A stretch of 64,000 bases of DNA. It comes from Pithys albifrons albifrons (taxonomy: Eukaryota > Chordata > Aves > Passeriformes > Thamnophilidae). This document shows positions 38,501 to 53,500 of this stretch, one piece after another (position 1 is the first letter of the stretch; each line of letters opens with the position of its first letter). The notes below the pieces were generated by a model that was not told where the DNA came from, ran no database searches, and was given only the letters and a program-made list of their open reading frames with translations. Position numbers and translations under genes: made by a program. The DNA lies in assembly GCF_047495875.1 (NCBI RefSeq), contig NC_092462.1:30600023-30664022 (forward strand), read 5' to 3'.

Positions 38501-41500
38501 TTCTCTAAAAGCCAAAACATAGAAAGCTAAGGTTTCACTAGCCCAGGGGAATTAAGCATGTGTGTGTGAGATGAGGAAGGCAGGTGGCACAGAACTGACT
38601 CATCCTTTTTCTCTAGACTGCTCTTGTAGTTCAAACAAATAGAAAGCAGAGGATGAGCAATGGGATTTTAGAGAATAGGGGCCTATGAGTGGTGAGAGCC
38701 TTTTCTTGAAGACCTGAACTTTGAAGGGCTGGAATTACTGTGTCTTGGCTTTGTGTAATCTAATTCAGAAGTACTTGCATCCTTGATTATGCAAATTTAA
38801 AAGTTTCTGTAAATTCAGTTTAATTACAGTAGTGAAGATATCCATGGGTCCTCTGTTACATCATTGTGCTAGTCTGGTTTGAGGTGGGAGTTAGTGGAGG
38901 GGATTTCAGAACCAGTGGGTATTAATTCATATGTCATGACAGCTGATGGGCATATTCTCATTGAATTCAGTGGAAATAGAGCTGCAGCAGGTATTGGGTA
39001 CCACAGTATACCCTGCCCAAGTGCTCTCTTCAATTTGGAAAGGAGAGGTTCAGGCACATCTAATTTTCTGAGATACTTTGTAAAGCAAACCTGTTACAAT
39101 GAAAAGCTTTCTGGGAGTGTCAAATTGTGATGCCCATGTTGGGCATGGAAGGGAGAGATCAAAAGCCAGAAACACATGCCTGTTTGTAGTAGGACATTAG
39201 ACTTACCTAATTAAGAAATCCTAGGAAAAAATCTTAGCAAATAAGCTTATCTAGACACTTGCAGCCTGAATTGTATTAAAATTAAGTTCTCCTCCTTAAG
39301 CTGTGGCACATTGCAAAAATCTTAGTGGGAAATGAAAGCTCTTCTCTCAAAACATTCTGAATTTGAGGCAAAGACAACTATTTCTATGCAGAAATTTCTT
39401 TAATTCTTTGTGATCTGCCTGCTATTACCATTCGTGTTACCATATTACCGTATGTGTTTCTCTGGTGCTTGAATAAAGAGGAAGAAAGTTGTTTAGGCTA
39501 AACTTTATTATGCTAATGAAATGCCTTCTTCCTGAAATATGTGGCTGCAGATATAATGATGTTTATTATGGGGTGTACGATAGGAAATAGGAATATTAAA
39601 TTATTCTAATCACTGTGTCTAAACATAAAAATATTGAATGAATAAATAAAGGGCTTGATAAAATATCTTGAACCTAAGCATTAAATTATAAAGAGGCAGA
39701 AATATGAATGTTGGACACTCATTCAAAATAAATGAATTTTTTGCCTGTATAAAAAGACTTCAGCATTTCCTAATAAAATATTCTTCCTTTGGTTGTTTCT
39801 GGTTGCAAATTTTTGAAGCCTTTGAAAAGAATTTAAATCCTAAACTCTGTTAAACTTGTTTTCTCTATGCACTGTAAGAATGCATCACATCACAGTGCCT
39901 ACAAAAGTAAATATCAAGCCTCAGGGCATCTGCTACCATGAGTGCTAAATTCACAGCGACTGGAGTGGTGTTGCTGAGAGTTGTCATTGTTTGGAAGGTC
40001 TCCTTTTTTTTCTCCTTGCTCATATATTTGATGTTACACAAGTTATTTGGAGCAACTTTTAAATTTTCTCTGAAGAGGCTTACACAAATGGCCAACAAAT
40101 GACTAAACCCTCATTGCAAGTGAATCCCATATCTTGTGAATTGAGATAAGAGGGAAGAATGGGAATAAGATGGAAAGGAGCTCAACAGAGGAAAATCCCT
40201 ATTAATGCTAATAGCCACATGCAAATTATGGTTCTTGCTTCTCCCTCCTTAATTCTAAAGATGCCTTGGAGCAGCCAGCTACTTTGCACCACGCTGATAG
40301 AGTTTCCTCTGCTCCCCTGAGAACAGCTGGTTCTACACAACCATCTGCTGCCAACCAACATCTCCAGCACAACCCTCTTGTGTGAGATGTCCAAGCGCCA
40401 AATTATTTAAGATTTTGATCCTATATTCTGAATGCAAAAGAGCTGCCAAGGTCTTGCTTTGAAGCATGTACTATGAGCTTCCTTATATCCTTTTAATAAG
40501 CATAAAATGCTTTGTGCCCAAGGACTTCCTAGCTGTAAAAGGAAGTCTCATGCTGAACTTGCAAATATGTGCATTATTTTGACTAACTTATGATTTTGGG
40601 TACAGCACTTCTCTCTTTCTTTCTCTTCATGAATATATTCAGATTTTGGGGTACCTATTACATTTAAAGATATATTTTTATCTCTAGACAGTATCCTACT
40701 GGGAACATTACAGGTTGAAACAATCTCCTCTTCTTTCAAGTGTAGATCAGCACTCTTATTATAATCTCAGATATGAGGGTTAGATGGTTTTAAGGGATTA
40801 GTAATGGGATATTGAGATTTTTTTCCTGGGGCAGGTTGGTTCATTTAGGGTGCTTTCCACTAGCAAATAAACATGCTGTTTGGTGAGCCCCATCAAGTTT
40901 ATGTTCCACCAGTGGTTCTGTTATGAAGAACAGCCTAAGTTTACACTTTCTTTGGCAGAACCTCTGGAAAGACTAAGGATCAAGTTCATGAGGGTATTTG
41001 AATGCCCTAGTTTTTTGAGATGTTTCAGAGTACTTGAGAGACACCAAAACTTACTATTACAGAGTATAAAGATGGTGTTAGGACCAGCACTGAAGTCCAG
41101 CATTGTTAACAGGCTGCTGTTCTGACACTTTCTGATAGAATAAAATGCATTTAAACCAGCATTTTGTTATGAAATATGTAAGAATAACAACCATCTTTTA
41201 GGCAACAAAAGATTGGTGTCTAGAACAAAGAGAAAGTTTTTCTCAGAGCTTGGATGATAACATGAGCTCAAGACCCAGTAGGATGTGCTTTGAGTGAAGT
41301 TACTGCTGTCATGTTTGAATGTAGAGCTGTGCCCTTTTCCAGGTGATGGAGTTTTACTGCCAGTCCTGTGAGACAGCCATGTGCCGGGAGTGCACAGAGG
41401 GAGAACACGCAGAGCACCCCACGGTACCGCTCAAGGATGTGGTGGAGCAACACAAGGCTTCCCTCCAAGTCCAGTTGGATGCTGTCAACAAAAGGTACAG

Positions 41501-44500
41501 AAACTCCATTGATTATTTTCCATTTTCAGTTCTACCACTGGCTTCCCGAGTTAACTTGGTAGATGTGGTGCCATAGTGAGTCTAGCATAAAAAAATCCAT
41601 TGAGTGGGATGTACTGAGGGATTAAAGAGCAAATGATTCCTATGTGTTTTTAACAGAACAGAGGCCAATAGAAATGCAAGTGTCCTCCAAAGAAGGGACA
41701 TAAAATGTTAAGGAGAAAACTACTATCCAATCATGAATTTAATGATAGCTAAATAAATAATACTGGGGGCTAAAAAGACAAGAACATGGTAGCTAAAGGA
41801 CTAAAAAAAAATAGAAGTGGGGTAAATCTAGTTATCTCTTCTGAAGCAGATATCATATAGCGTAAAGAATGGAGGATCCGAGGCCTTGTTGCTGGTAATG
41901 CCTAAACTCTAATGGATCACACAAGAGAGGGCTGTGGCTTAGCCTTATTTTATGGGACCAGACCCACTATGAGGTTATAAAAGAATAAACTTACTTCTGG
42001 AAAATTACTGAGTTTAAAGACAGCCTGCTGATGAGAGGGTTTCATCAAAAGATACCAGGGGCAAGGGCCAGTGCTTAATGACTTTTGAAACAGCAATCTT
42101 TGTAATTTAATTCCTCCCTCAGGCTTCCAGAGATTGACTCAGCACTTCATTTTATATCTGAAATCATACACCAGTTAACCAACCAAAAGGCTAGCATTGT
42201 AGATGACATTCATTCCACTTTTGATGAACTCCAGAAGACTTTAAATGTGCGAAAGAGTGTGCTGCTCATGGAACTGGAAGTGAATTATGGCCTTAAACAC
42301 AAAGTAAGATGCATGTTTTGTTTCAATGAAAAGCTTTTAATTTAATCAGCCAGTTTTTACAAATGATGCAGGACGCCACTTTGACAAATTGTGTCTGAGA
42401 TCCGGAAAAGAACTTTGTTTTCATGAAATCAAGTGCTACAGAGCCTCACTTGTTGGTGCCCAGCCTCATAAATGGAATACAGACCCTGCCTGGGCAAATA
42501 GTCCTTTGTGAGTGGTGTGTGAGGAGGATCTAAAACGGCCAACACACTAACCAGGCATCTGCTTAAAGCCAACATGCTGATGTGCAGGTGACAGTAAAGG
42601 AACACCAAAGGAAGGTCTGAATTCTTGAGCTGCAGTTGTGAGAACAGCTCCATGAAGGTACAGGCCAAACAATGTGTTCTGAGTAACTGAGTAGAGCTTC
42701 CTATTTTGATTCATTACACTGTTTTCCTTTCCAGTACTTGGTAACATATTGCATGTTAGATGTCACCAGTTGGAAAACATTAAGACTGGAGGGACATCTT
42801 ACTTTCTCAGGGGAATCCAGAGGTTCCAGAGCTGTATTCATGCCTTTACTTCATATCTGGATGATTGAATCTTGGGGTTTCCCCCCCATATTGTAGACTA
42901 AGCTTCAGAGGAAGAAAACAGAAACCTGTGCTTTTACAAAGAGAAGCCCATAGCCTGGAGGGTAGGGGTTTTTTTTGTTGAGGATTATTAGGCCTGACTC
43001 AGGAAAATGAAATTATTTAGTCCCTGTCTTCCCGGGCATCATATGTCTTACATAAAAGAAAGATTTCTTCTCTCAAAGTAGTCTTGAAAATAAAATAGCA
43101 TCAACAACCAGAGTTTCAAGAGTGCCTGACAGTATTGGCATCTTTGGTCACTCTGCCATTACTGAGCAGCTTCAGCATCTCCAGATATCTGAAGTGCAGG
43201 AATGTTGCACTCCTGGATCTGGAACAGACTTGATCATTAGGCAGGTATTGAACTGCTGAGCCTGTGAATTGAATGGAAGAATTCTAACATGTGCACAAGA
43301 TGTGTACTTTTTAGAAACAGAGGGAATGCAAAACTATTGGGGCACAGAGTTTAGTCATCTCCAGAACTAAGCAGCAGCAGAGGAGTTTTAGCATCAATAG
43401 TTTGGACTTAGATGCCAATTTCCTCTAAACATATTCAAGATGTCACAACAACTTAATTTCTTAGCAAACAAATACACTTAGGGTATGTATGAAATTTACA
43501 CTAGATAGAATATGACGTTCAATTACCTTGTTGAAAGGGATTTAAAATAGTAACTATTTTGAGCTTTAGAGAACCAAATTTTTGCAAAGCTGCACATAAG
43601 CAGTAAAAGACGTCTCTCTCCTGTTTGTATTTAAAAAGCAATTGAAATTGGATTTTACTTTTGAATGAACAGTAGTCCTGCAAAATAACTCAAATCCAAA
43701 TCAGTCATTCTGATAATGTACTTTTCACAGATGAAAGAGCTGCATTTTACTAAAAAAAGGTGGCAATTCAGTTTTAGTTGTCTAATGGACTGAAAGAGAC
43801 CTTATGCAAAATACTCTAAGTACATTTTAAATAATATTCATGATGGGATTTAATATTTTCCATCTTTGTAATGAAAGAAAAACTGTCTTGAGAAAATATT
43901 GGTTTTAAAACATAGCTGCAGGTTTTCTTTCTCATCAGTTTGTGGTTTGTTATCCCAAGCATATGGGGTTTTGTCATCCTGGGGTGTTATTTACGACAGT
44001 CTCCTTTAACTACTTATGTCCTTGAATAAAGACAAAGCAGGTTAGAAATGCTTTCTATTGAATCCTGAGAGGCTTATGGATGCCTGGGAAAACAGACAAC
44101 TTGAAATTTCAGTGTAGTCTTCAAATTTGTTTATTCTGTTTTGGTTGAAAAAAAATTTGTGTTGTTATCACTTTCCAAAATCAGTAACACATGACCCTTG
44201 ATTTTGTCCAGTGGATGAAAAGCTGAAAGCTTTGTAAAACTTAGAAAAAAGTGCCCTTAGAATGAGGTATCATTACACAGTGTGTCTCAGCAAGGGAAGA
44301 ATATTCCATAGCTATAAATACACTCAGTCTCTAAGTTTACTTTAAAATCAATTGAAATGTTTCAAGAATATTTACTTTACAGTGATGGTCAACAATATAA
44401 ATTCTCTAAACCACAATAATGTCTGTGCCCTAGTTCCCTTTAGGAAAAACATACCACGTGTGTGACTGGGTACTTTAGTTTGGGTATTTTATCATTGGAG

Positions 44501-47500
44501 AGTGCAGGGGGGACAGTCAGAATGTTTTCCTGACTCTCCAGAATTTTTCTGCTAGGTTGTTATAATTCAGGGATCCTTTTTCCAAATCACTGAAAAAATG
44601 TGTTGGGTTTTTTTTTTTTTGATGTTAGCTTGTTCCCAGCCCACATCTAATAATTTTTAGGTCAATACTGTTTTAAGGATTTTAGACTGAGCGCCACAAC
44701 TGACCCTATGAAAGAAGCTCTTTTGTAGTCTTAAATACAGAGTAGCTACTTGCTGCCCACCAAAATTTCAGACTACTCAGTCCAATTCTTTGCAATATCC
44801 ACAACCCATTCTGTAGGTCATTTTCCTGCCTGCTGGAACTAGGGAATCAACTTTCCTGCTTATGCTGGGGAGAATTTTCCTTTCTTCACTTATTTAGTTC
44901 AGTAGTCACACTTTTCCTCTGGAGGGATGTACATACAGGTCTTGAGAGTGCCTTCTTATCTGTCTCCATAGAGGACTAACCCCAGTTTCCCTCAGCTCTG
45001 AAGAAATGGTTTCAAGAAGTTTCTTGCAGCCGCTCCTATTAATGGGCCTGATGAAACCAAAATATCTCTGCCTCTGTACACACAGCTCAATTCCCTGTAA
45101 CTATTCATTAACTGTGACTGCTGAGAATTAGATGGAGCAGAGTTCAAACTTTTATATTAGTTGTTGGGGTTTTTATTAAAAAAAAATAAAGAGAGAGAGA
45201 CAAGACAGGTGGGGCAAAATTCAGTCTTACATGACAGTGGATTTATGAAGCCTTGAAGACCCAAACCAGGGTATATTTTTTCTGTTGCAGTATTATATTC
45301 TAAATACATGTTGTGAATCAGTGCGGTACTTTCTCAAAATGGAAGCTTAAATTAAACTCTAAAATAATGCACTATAAATTTGGTTTCTACAAAGGCATTC
45401 AATTATAAAATATACTACATCTTCCTAGGACAGTTCTTGTAACATGATGCTAATCTGGTGTTTGGTAATGCACACAGGTCCTCCAGACACAGCTGGATAC
45501 CTTACTGGAAGGACAAGAAAGCATTAAAAGTTGCAGCAACTTTACAGCCCAAGCCCTCAACCATGGCACTGAAACTGAAGTGCTGCTGGTGAAGAAGCAA
45601 ATGAGTGACAAGCTGAATGAACTGGCTGAGAGGGACTTCCCACTGCAGCCCCGTGAAAATGATCAGTTGGACTTCATAGTGGAGACAGAAGGCCTGAAGA
45701 AGTCCATTCACAATCTGGGTACTATTCTAACTACCAATGCTGTTGCTTCTGAAACAGTTGCCACAGGTGAGGGGCTGAGGCAGACAGTGATTGGACAGCC
45801 CATGTCCGTTACCATCACAACCAAGGACAAAGATGGGGAGCTCTGTAAATCTGGGAACGCTTACCTCACTGCTGAACTGAGCACTCCTGATGGGAGTGTA
45901 GCCGATGGAGAAATACTTGACAACAAGAATGGCACTTATGAATTTTTGTATACCGTTCAGAAAGAAGGGGACTTCACTTTGTCTCTGAGACTTTATGATC
46001 AACATATCAAGGGCAGCCCGTTCAAACTCAAAGTGGTCAGATCAGCAGATGTGTCCCCTACCACTGAAGGGGTTAAGAGACGTGTTAAATCTCCTGGCAG
46101 TGGCCATGTGAAGCAGAAAGCTGTGAAAAGACCTGCAAGCATGTACAGCACTGGCAAAAGAAAAGAGAATCCCATTGAAGATGATTTGATCTTCAGAATA
46201 GGTAGGTGACTTTGCTGCTTGTAACCTACTTAAAAATAGTTTAGGGAAACCAGATGAAAAAGTTAAATTATTGTAAAGTTAAAGGTGAAGTAGAGCAACC
46301 TGACCTCTTGACTTCTGTAAATTTTGAAAGCCCACACTTAAGAAATTCTCTTTGCAGCAAATATTTAATTGGGATTTGGGTTTAGAAATGCATACATTTG
46401 ATTTGGGATATTTTAAAAACTGTTAATGTTCTTATTACAAAGCTTATGATATGAATTAAGGTAATTTCAGCTTGTAATTTCTGCTTCTGTATCCCTTGAT
46501 TCTAGTGAGCAGTTTCTGGCTTGACTACCAAACAGTGGTATGGTGCTGGTTTGGCTTTTGTTGGTAGTGGTATCATTAGATATTTTTTTTAAACTGTTCT
46601 CTCCAATACACTGCAAACTCTAGAAGTTTTCAATGTTTTACAAAAATTGGTGAGCCCATTTTTTTTGTCATGATGCAGTCATGACCATGTGCTTTATTTC
46701 CAAGTTCTATCTTCTTGCCCACTTCACCAGTCAAAAAAGGAAGATGAAATAATTAAAAAAGAACTATGCATGTCTCAGAGTTTTGCTTGATCAAATCTCT
46801 CAGAATGCCCATATTTGGGATATATAGATTACTATTTTATAGAAAATTCAAGCTGAGAGTAATATTTCTTCCTATTACATGTTCAGTTTTCAGCCACTCA
46901 TTTCACAGAATGACCCTACATAGAGATGTTACTCCGAGCTTCTGTGGGCTTATGTATGCATTGCTTGAAAGGTCTCTTAAGCCATTGCAGCTGTAATGCT
47001 CTAGTGTTTTACACTCTTCCAAAATAAGCAAAATTATTGACACAGGTAAAACTTCTGACATTGTCACAAGGATTGCCTTCACGGATTTAAGAATGCATTT
47101 AGTTCCAGTTCGTTCAGCTCACTTCAAAAAATTAAGGTTTGGTTCATTTGTTGACGTGGTAATGTAAAATTTATCACTGTTTTCCAGCACAAGTGTGTCT
47201 GTATTTTGAACCCACTGTTGAATTCCTCTGATGATCCTGGCCAAATCTGGATCTGCATTTTAAACTAGGCAAGATAAATCTTATATTTGGGCTGCCAAAA
47301 GCTCGTACAGCTGTGTTGGAGAGCCACACTATAAGGTTCCTCTGCACATCCAAGTATATGGAGTATGCTATTGTATGTGTGCTGATGTATGGGCTTTTAT
47401 GCACAAGTAAATTGATCAGCTTCTCGTAGAAGACTGTTGTCCTGCTGGTATTAGCAAGAGAGAGCATCAATACAACATTTCCTTCATGGGGAAGTGTGCA

Positions 47501-50500
47501 TTGTACCTACTGCTCATTCTGTGTTATTCATGTCTTTTAAAATGGCATGTGGTTCTCATCAGACATTTTAAGGTCAAGTTATTGACTGCACATTCATAGA
47601 TTTGTGTAATTCACTATTTACAACAACAGAGTATTTCTTGCATTCTCTTTTTCTCTCTCAATAATTTATATCTTTAGCTTTTTTATTTAAACAGGTGTGA
47701 TCTTGTAAGAGTTTGTCCAAGCAATATCTGTGCAGCATGTCCTTAGTCTACACAAATAAAACCAAGAATGTTCTTATGATACCTAGAAAATAATTGTTAC
47801 TCAATGGTTTTGCTACCTCTACAATTGGTAGGAAGCACTAATGTGAGAGGGAAGTCTCTTTTTCATTACCCTGCTTTTGTGTCTTAGACCTATGCTGAGC
47901 AGAGGTGAGGGATGTTCACAGTGTCAGCCACTTCCACCTTCCCTGGTAAATCTCTCCTATGTCCTTCAGAGGAAGGTTAAGTGACATGGTTGGCATCAGC
48001 TGATCTATCCATGACGCCATCTCATGTTCTAGCTCTGCCATGCTGTGCTGTGTGCCTTTGTATTTTTTGTCTTCAGGCCTTTTTCATGGCTGGGTTCTTC
48101 GACACTGTTCAGCAGTAGTGGTGCTATTTCTCACTTTAACCACTTTTTAACTTTCATGTATGTATATTTGGAATTAGCATCAGCTATAGCCAGATGGAGA
48201 GTTGGCCCTTAGATAGAAAGTTCCATTTTCCTTTTCCTGAGACTGTGTTTACTTGTCTGTTCAGTCATCTAACTGAGCGTCTAAGTTTAGCTGGTACATT
48301 TAATGTGTAAAAAAAAAAAAGAAAAGCCTTTAACAGTACCTTCTGTCAGCCTCCTTACTAGGCATGAATGTCATCTTCTTGTCTGTTATCAACGCTGAAG
48401 ACAAACAGGAGCCTTACTGTGAATTTACTCTGCATAAAAACTCATGAATGAGGCCTGTGTAATAATACCACTAGTGCAGGCTTAGGGGGAGCAAAGGGAT
48501 TCTTGATCAGGTGTTTCACGCGATTACAGAAAGGGTAAGGTTGGAAGGGACTCCAGTGGATCCTCTGGTCCAACCTACCTGCTCAGGCAGGGTCATCCTA
48601 GAGGACATTGCACAGGATTGCATCCAGACTGTTCTTGAATATCTCCAGCAAGGGAGACTCCACACCCTCTCTGGCCAATCTGTTCTAGTGCAGACACCTG
48701 CACAGCAAAGAAGTTCTTTCTTATGTTCAGGTGGAACTTCTGTGCATCAGTTTCTGCTCATTGCCTCTTGTCCTGTTTGTTGGCACCACTGAGAAGAGCC
48801 TGGATCCATCTCCTTGACACCCTCCCTTCAGATACTGATAGACATTGATGAGGTCCCCTCTCAGTCACCTCTTCTTGAAGCTGAACAGGCCCAGCTCCCC
48901 CTCCTTGTAAGAGGGATGCTCCAGTCCCTTAATCGCCTTTGTTTTCCTCCACTGGATGCTCTCCAGGAACTCCATGTCTCTCTTTTACTGAGCAGCCCAG
49001 AACTGGACAAAACACTCCATATGTGGCCTCATCAGGGCTGAGTAGAGGGGCAGGATCACCTCACAGTGGTGGCAATGGTCTCCCTAAAGCAGTCCGGGAC
49101 ACCATTGGCCTTCTTGGTCCCCAGGCCACACTGATGGCTCATGGACAGCCTGTTTTCCACCAGGATCCCCAGGTCCTTCTCCACAGAACTGCTTTCCAGC
49201 AGGTGAGCCCCCAGCTTGTACTGCTGCAGGGGGTTATTCCTCCCCAGGTGCAGGACTCTGCATTTGCCTTTGTTGAATTTCAGATGGTTTTTCTCGGCCC
49301 ATCCCTCCAGCCTGCCAAGGTCCTCTGTGAAGGGCTGCACAGCTCTCTGCAGTATCAGCCACTCCTCTCAGCTTTGTTTTGTCAGCAGACTTGCTGAGGA
49401 AGCTTCTACCCCTTCATCCAAGTCATTGATGAATAAGTTAATATTGGAGGACACTGCTAGATACCATCCTCCAACTAGACTCTGTGCCACTGATCATGAC
49501 ACATTTCTTCAATTGTCTCTGAAGGCCTCTGCCTGAAATTCCATATTGAATTGTTCTGTTTGAATGGAACAGGGCTGACTACAGGTATATACTTGATGAG
49601 ATTTTACACAGATACATGTGGGTACAGATAGGGATACACATCTCCTTGAAAAAAAACATATATTTTCTTCCATTTGCAGTTAGTCCTCTTGTATGGATGG
49701 TTCAGAGGAACCTTCTCCCTGTAGTAAGCAGCATCTGCTTCTTATTTCCCCATCCCTGCTCTACCTTTCCAGCAAGGTCCTATCCTGACCAGATTACACC
49801 CTGGCTAAGGGCATTGGAGAAGAAAGGGATATGTAAATGCAGAGGCCCTTATGACACACTTTAATCAGTTGTTCTTCATTCTTTATTTCAGAACTTTGGA
49901 ACAAAACCATTAAGTAGTAGTATGAAATAGCAAGATGTTTTCTATACAGAATTTATATTTCTGTAGAAATAGGAATGCCTAGTAATGGAAAAATAGAATT
50001 TCCTTTTCCAGTTTATTAGTTCAAGTTCCTCTGCTGCTTGTCATGAACGCTTTGTGAGCTTGTGATGGTCAGTGTGAAATTTGGCCAGGCCTATATTGCA
50101 TTGCATTGCAGTTGTACCCATACTGGACAAGGGGGCAAACACTGACATCACATTGCTGGCAAAATCCCCAGCACGGGTGTGATGTCCTGATGACAGAGAC
50201 CTGCCTAGCACTTATTATTCGAGGTTTGGCTGCTGTACCAGCAAAGAACTGCTTCTGAGGTGCACTGACCTCTGTTTTGTGCATATCTGTCTGTGGCAAC
50301 GGGCTCTGCTGCACAAGCAAGGCTTGGAAATGGCCTTGGCCAAGCTTTTAGGGACAGATGCTGTGTAAAGCAAATTAATACAAATCAGTCCATCTTTACT
50401 ACCATCAGTGTGTGGGCATATCTGCCAGAGTTCCTACTGAGTTATTCATTCCTCTTTAAGGGTTACAAACACTGTGTACCTTCAACCAACTGATTGATTT

Positions 50501-53500
50501 TAAAACTTAGAGTTCTATGGGAACATGGATTAGATATACTGATATTTCTTTTACAACCAGCACATACCATTAACAATTCAGTGCAGTTTGACTCCAGAGC
50601 CTTTTGTGTTTCAGCTGTATCTATATGAGAGGGACATCACCACCTCATAATGTGTAAGATTTGGCTAAATATCTTTTGGCACCCTGAGGAAAAAAGAAAG
50701 GAAGCTGGGAAACAAGAAAACAACTCCTTGATACCTGTCTATGCAGTATGTATGTAGGCCTTTCCATACTGTTTACTTTTATCCTTTTTTTCAGTACCAT
50801 ATAGGGATGAGTTCAAGAAGTATTTGAAGTGTTGTAGTCAGGAGGGAAATGGTATGTACACAACAGATTATGGCCACTCATGACCTCAAAAGTCTTCCCA
50901 ATAATCTGTAATATTTCTGCAGTTTTATTTTGTCACTCTGAATCTATTCCCTTCCTGCTGGAGGCAGTGACTTGTTTCTTTGTGTTTTAGGAGGCTGGGG
51001 AATCTAGGTTAGCAAGCAGGGAGGTTGTTATTCATATTACAAAAACTCAGAAAGCAAAATCCATTTCACTGTACAACAAGTTTGTTCAGATTCCCAACAC
51101 TTGCAGAGCAGATTCTTATTGCAGCAAACATCTGTGATGCTAATGGGCTTTTAGATTATTTTTTCCTTTTTTTTTTGTGAGATTCAATATGGTCTCTATA
51201 ATGCATGAATAAAAGACTGAAATTATGAAGCATTTTTATATGTGCTAGATTGTCATGAGCAGAAAAATGTATACTTTCTTTGTTGAAAGCTAAATTAATT
51301 TGTTTGTGCAGGCTATGCTCAGTAATACCAGAAGGAATTAGATAGGGCTGAGACAAATCTGATTATTATCTGTATACAAAAATGTCTAAAAAGAAGCTAT
51401 CCACAGGCCACAGACCTGCTTCCTGATAACTCTGTTCAGCCTTCCGCTTTTGAAAACTCTGCTGTCCTCTCCCAATCCCAAGCAGCTTGTCACAGAAGCT
51501 GCAATAAAATATCTGTCTTTTCCTCCTTTGTGCTGTGCAGTAGCTCAGAACAGGAAGGAGATAAGGCTGGGCAATGAAGGGCATGAAAGATGCAGGCTTT
51601 CATCTCTTAACCAGGCTGTTTGGGAAACACTGGAATGAAGATCCCACTGTTTCCAGCCCTGTGCAGTTGAAATGTTGATGAGTCCCTAGGCTAAGGAGAG
51701 GTGGGTGACTGATCATGACAGAGAGAAAAGAAGACAAAGCATGGGGTGCCTTGATATAGAGGGGTAATATCTTGCAGTAAAAGATTTGCTGAAGACTCTC
51801 TTAGACAGGTATGTCTGGAAGGAAGGAATTTCTGCTTACAGAGGGGAACTATGATCCTTTGGTATTGCAGAGCCAGTTGCAGGACCCTGCTCTTCCAGAG
51901 GCTGACATACTTTACTGCGAGCTTTCCTCTCATCATCTGAAGTTCCTGCACTTGGCTTCAGATCTTTGCTGGCATAATAAATTATTCAAAACAGAAAGTT
52001 CAAAGTTATCTGTTTTCCTCCTGAACTTACGTTAGGAAAAAAGCTGTGTTTCACTAACCTCAGCTTTCTTTGGCAGAGAAATTTGTGCCATTGAAGAGGG
52101 GACTGTAAAAAGGCGCGTTTGTAAATTAGGGCCTATGGGATAGGTTTAATAGCTTCAAAGTTCTAGGTACAAGGACACTGCATGAAGTTGAATTTCATCT
52201 ACACACTGTGCTAATAAACTGCTATTTCATAAACTTACTCTGAAATGCGACTATGGCATTCCTGGGTAATTTCTTCGGTTTTTCCTTTGATGTATATTTA
52301 CAAGGCCCCACTGAAGCACACTCTGAGTAACACTTTATATAGGTCTCTCTTATCTTTAAAAACAAAATTCCTTGACTTTCAAGAACATTTTTCTAAGTCT
52401 AAAGAGCATACACTCCATAAAGTTTTTGCTAGTTGGTTCCAGATGCTCTAGCTTATGCCTCCTCTTTTCTAACAAATGTTTTCCCTTTACTCTTAGTAAT
52501 AAAGGGAATGTTTCTCCCTTTTCATCCATTCTCTTTGACTAAAAGGCAAAAGGAAACTTATCGTTACCATATGGTGGAAAAAAAATCCTGCATGTATCCC
52601 TCAGGCACTGCTTATTAAAAGAATACTCAGAAATGGCTCAAGTATGGGTAATGTAATTGGTATGTAACTCACTATTCCCTGAATATGTACTTTCCCCTCA
52701 CAGAACAAAAATTGAGAAGCATTTGCCTTGTTTAAAGGATGGAGCAGATGGAGTTGAAGAAAATAAGTCCTGAAACAAAGGGACATTCTTGCAGCACCAA
52801 GTACAGAGAAATTAAATGTTACTTGTTAGCCAGTGACAGGAAATATGCATCCCACAGCCATCACTACAGAAGGAAGAAGGCTTGTTATGAGCATACAGAG
52901 CCAAATACAAATTAGAACTAATCTATATGTCTTATATTGGGCATCACAGTCAGAACAGTTTTAATCACTGAGCTCCAGGATATTTTGGACTGACTAAAAT
53001 AAAATACATGTTTTTCAGTTAATACACAGCCAGAGAATGTTTGTAAAAATATTTCACCAGGAGAAGCAGTACTGCATCCAGGTCTTGGAAAGAACAGCTT
53101 ATAGAGTTGGTTGTTGGCTTTTTTGTTTGTTTGTTTCAAAAGTAATTCCCTCATTGTGAATAACCTTGAAGTCCAAGATCACATCTTCAGTCTTTCTAAA
53201 GACCCCCGAGCCTCATTTACAAACAAATCAGGAATTTGGATATTGTTCCTGTGTTTCACATATAATTTGGACCAGTCACTTTGGGGCTGATCTTTTAAAG
53301 ACATCAGTTTGCTCTGTGACACTCCTTGGAACATCTCAGAACGAATGTCTAAGTAATAAGCCACCTAAACTTACTGAACTTCTATGAAAAGTTGACATTT
53401 TACAACTCCTTATCACCTTAAGCCAGTGGGGAAAAAACTTACAGCTCTATGTAATAACTATTGCTTTTGTCCCAGGTTACAAAGAGACCTCTGTGTGTGG

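Noticed and set aside
48939..49397. 152-codon plus-strand open frame
   Set aside because: It is the antisense side of the CR1 reverse transcriptase segment.
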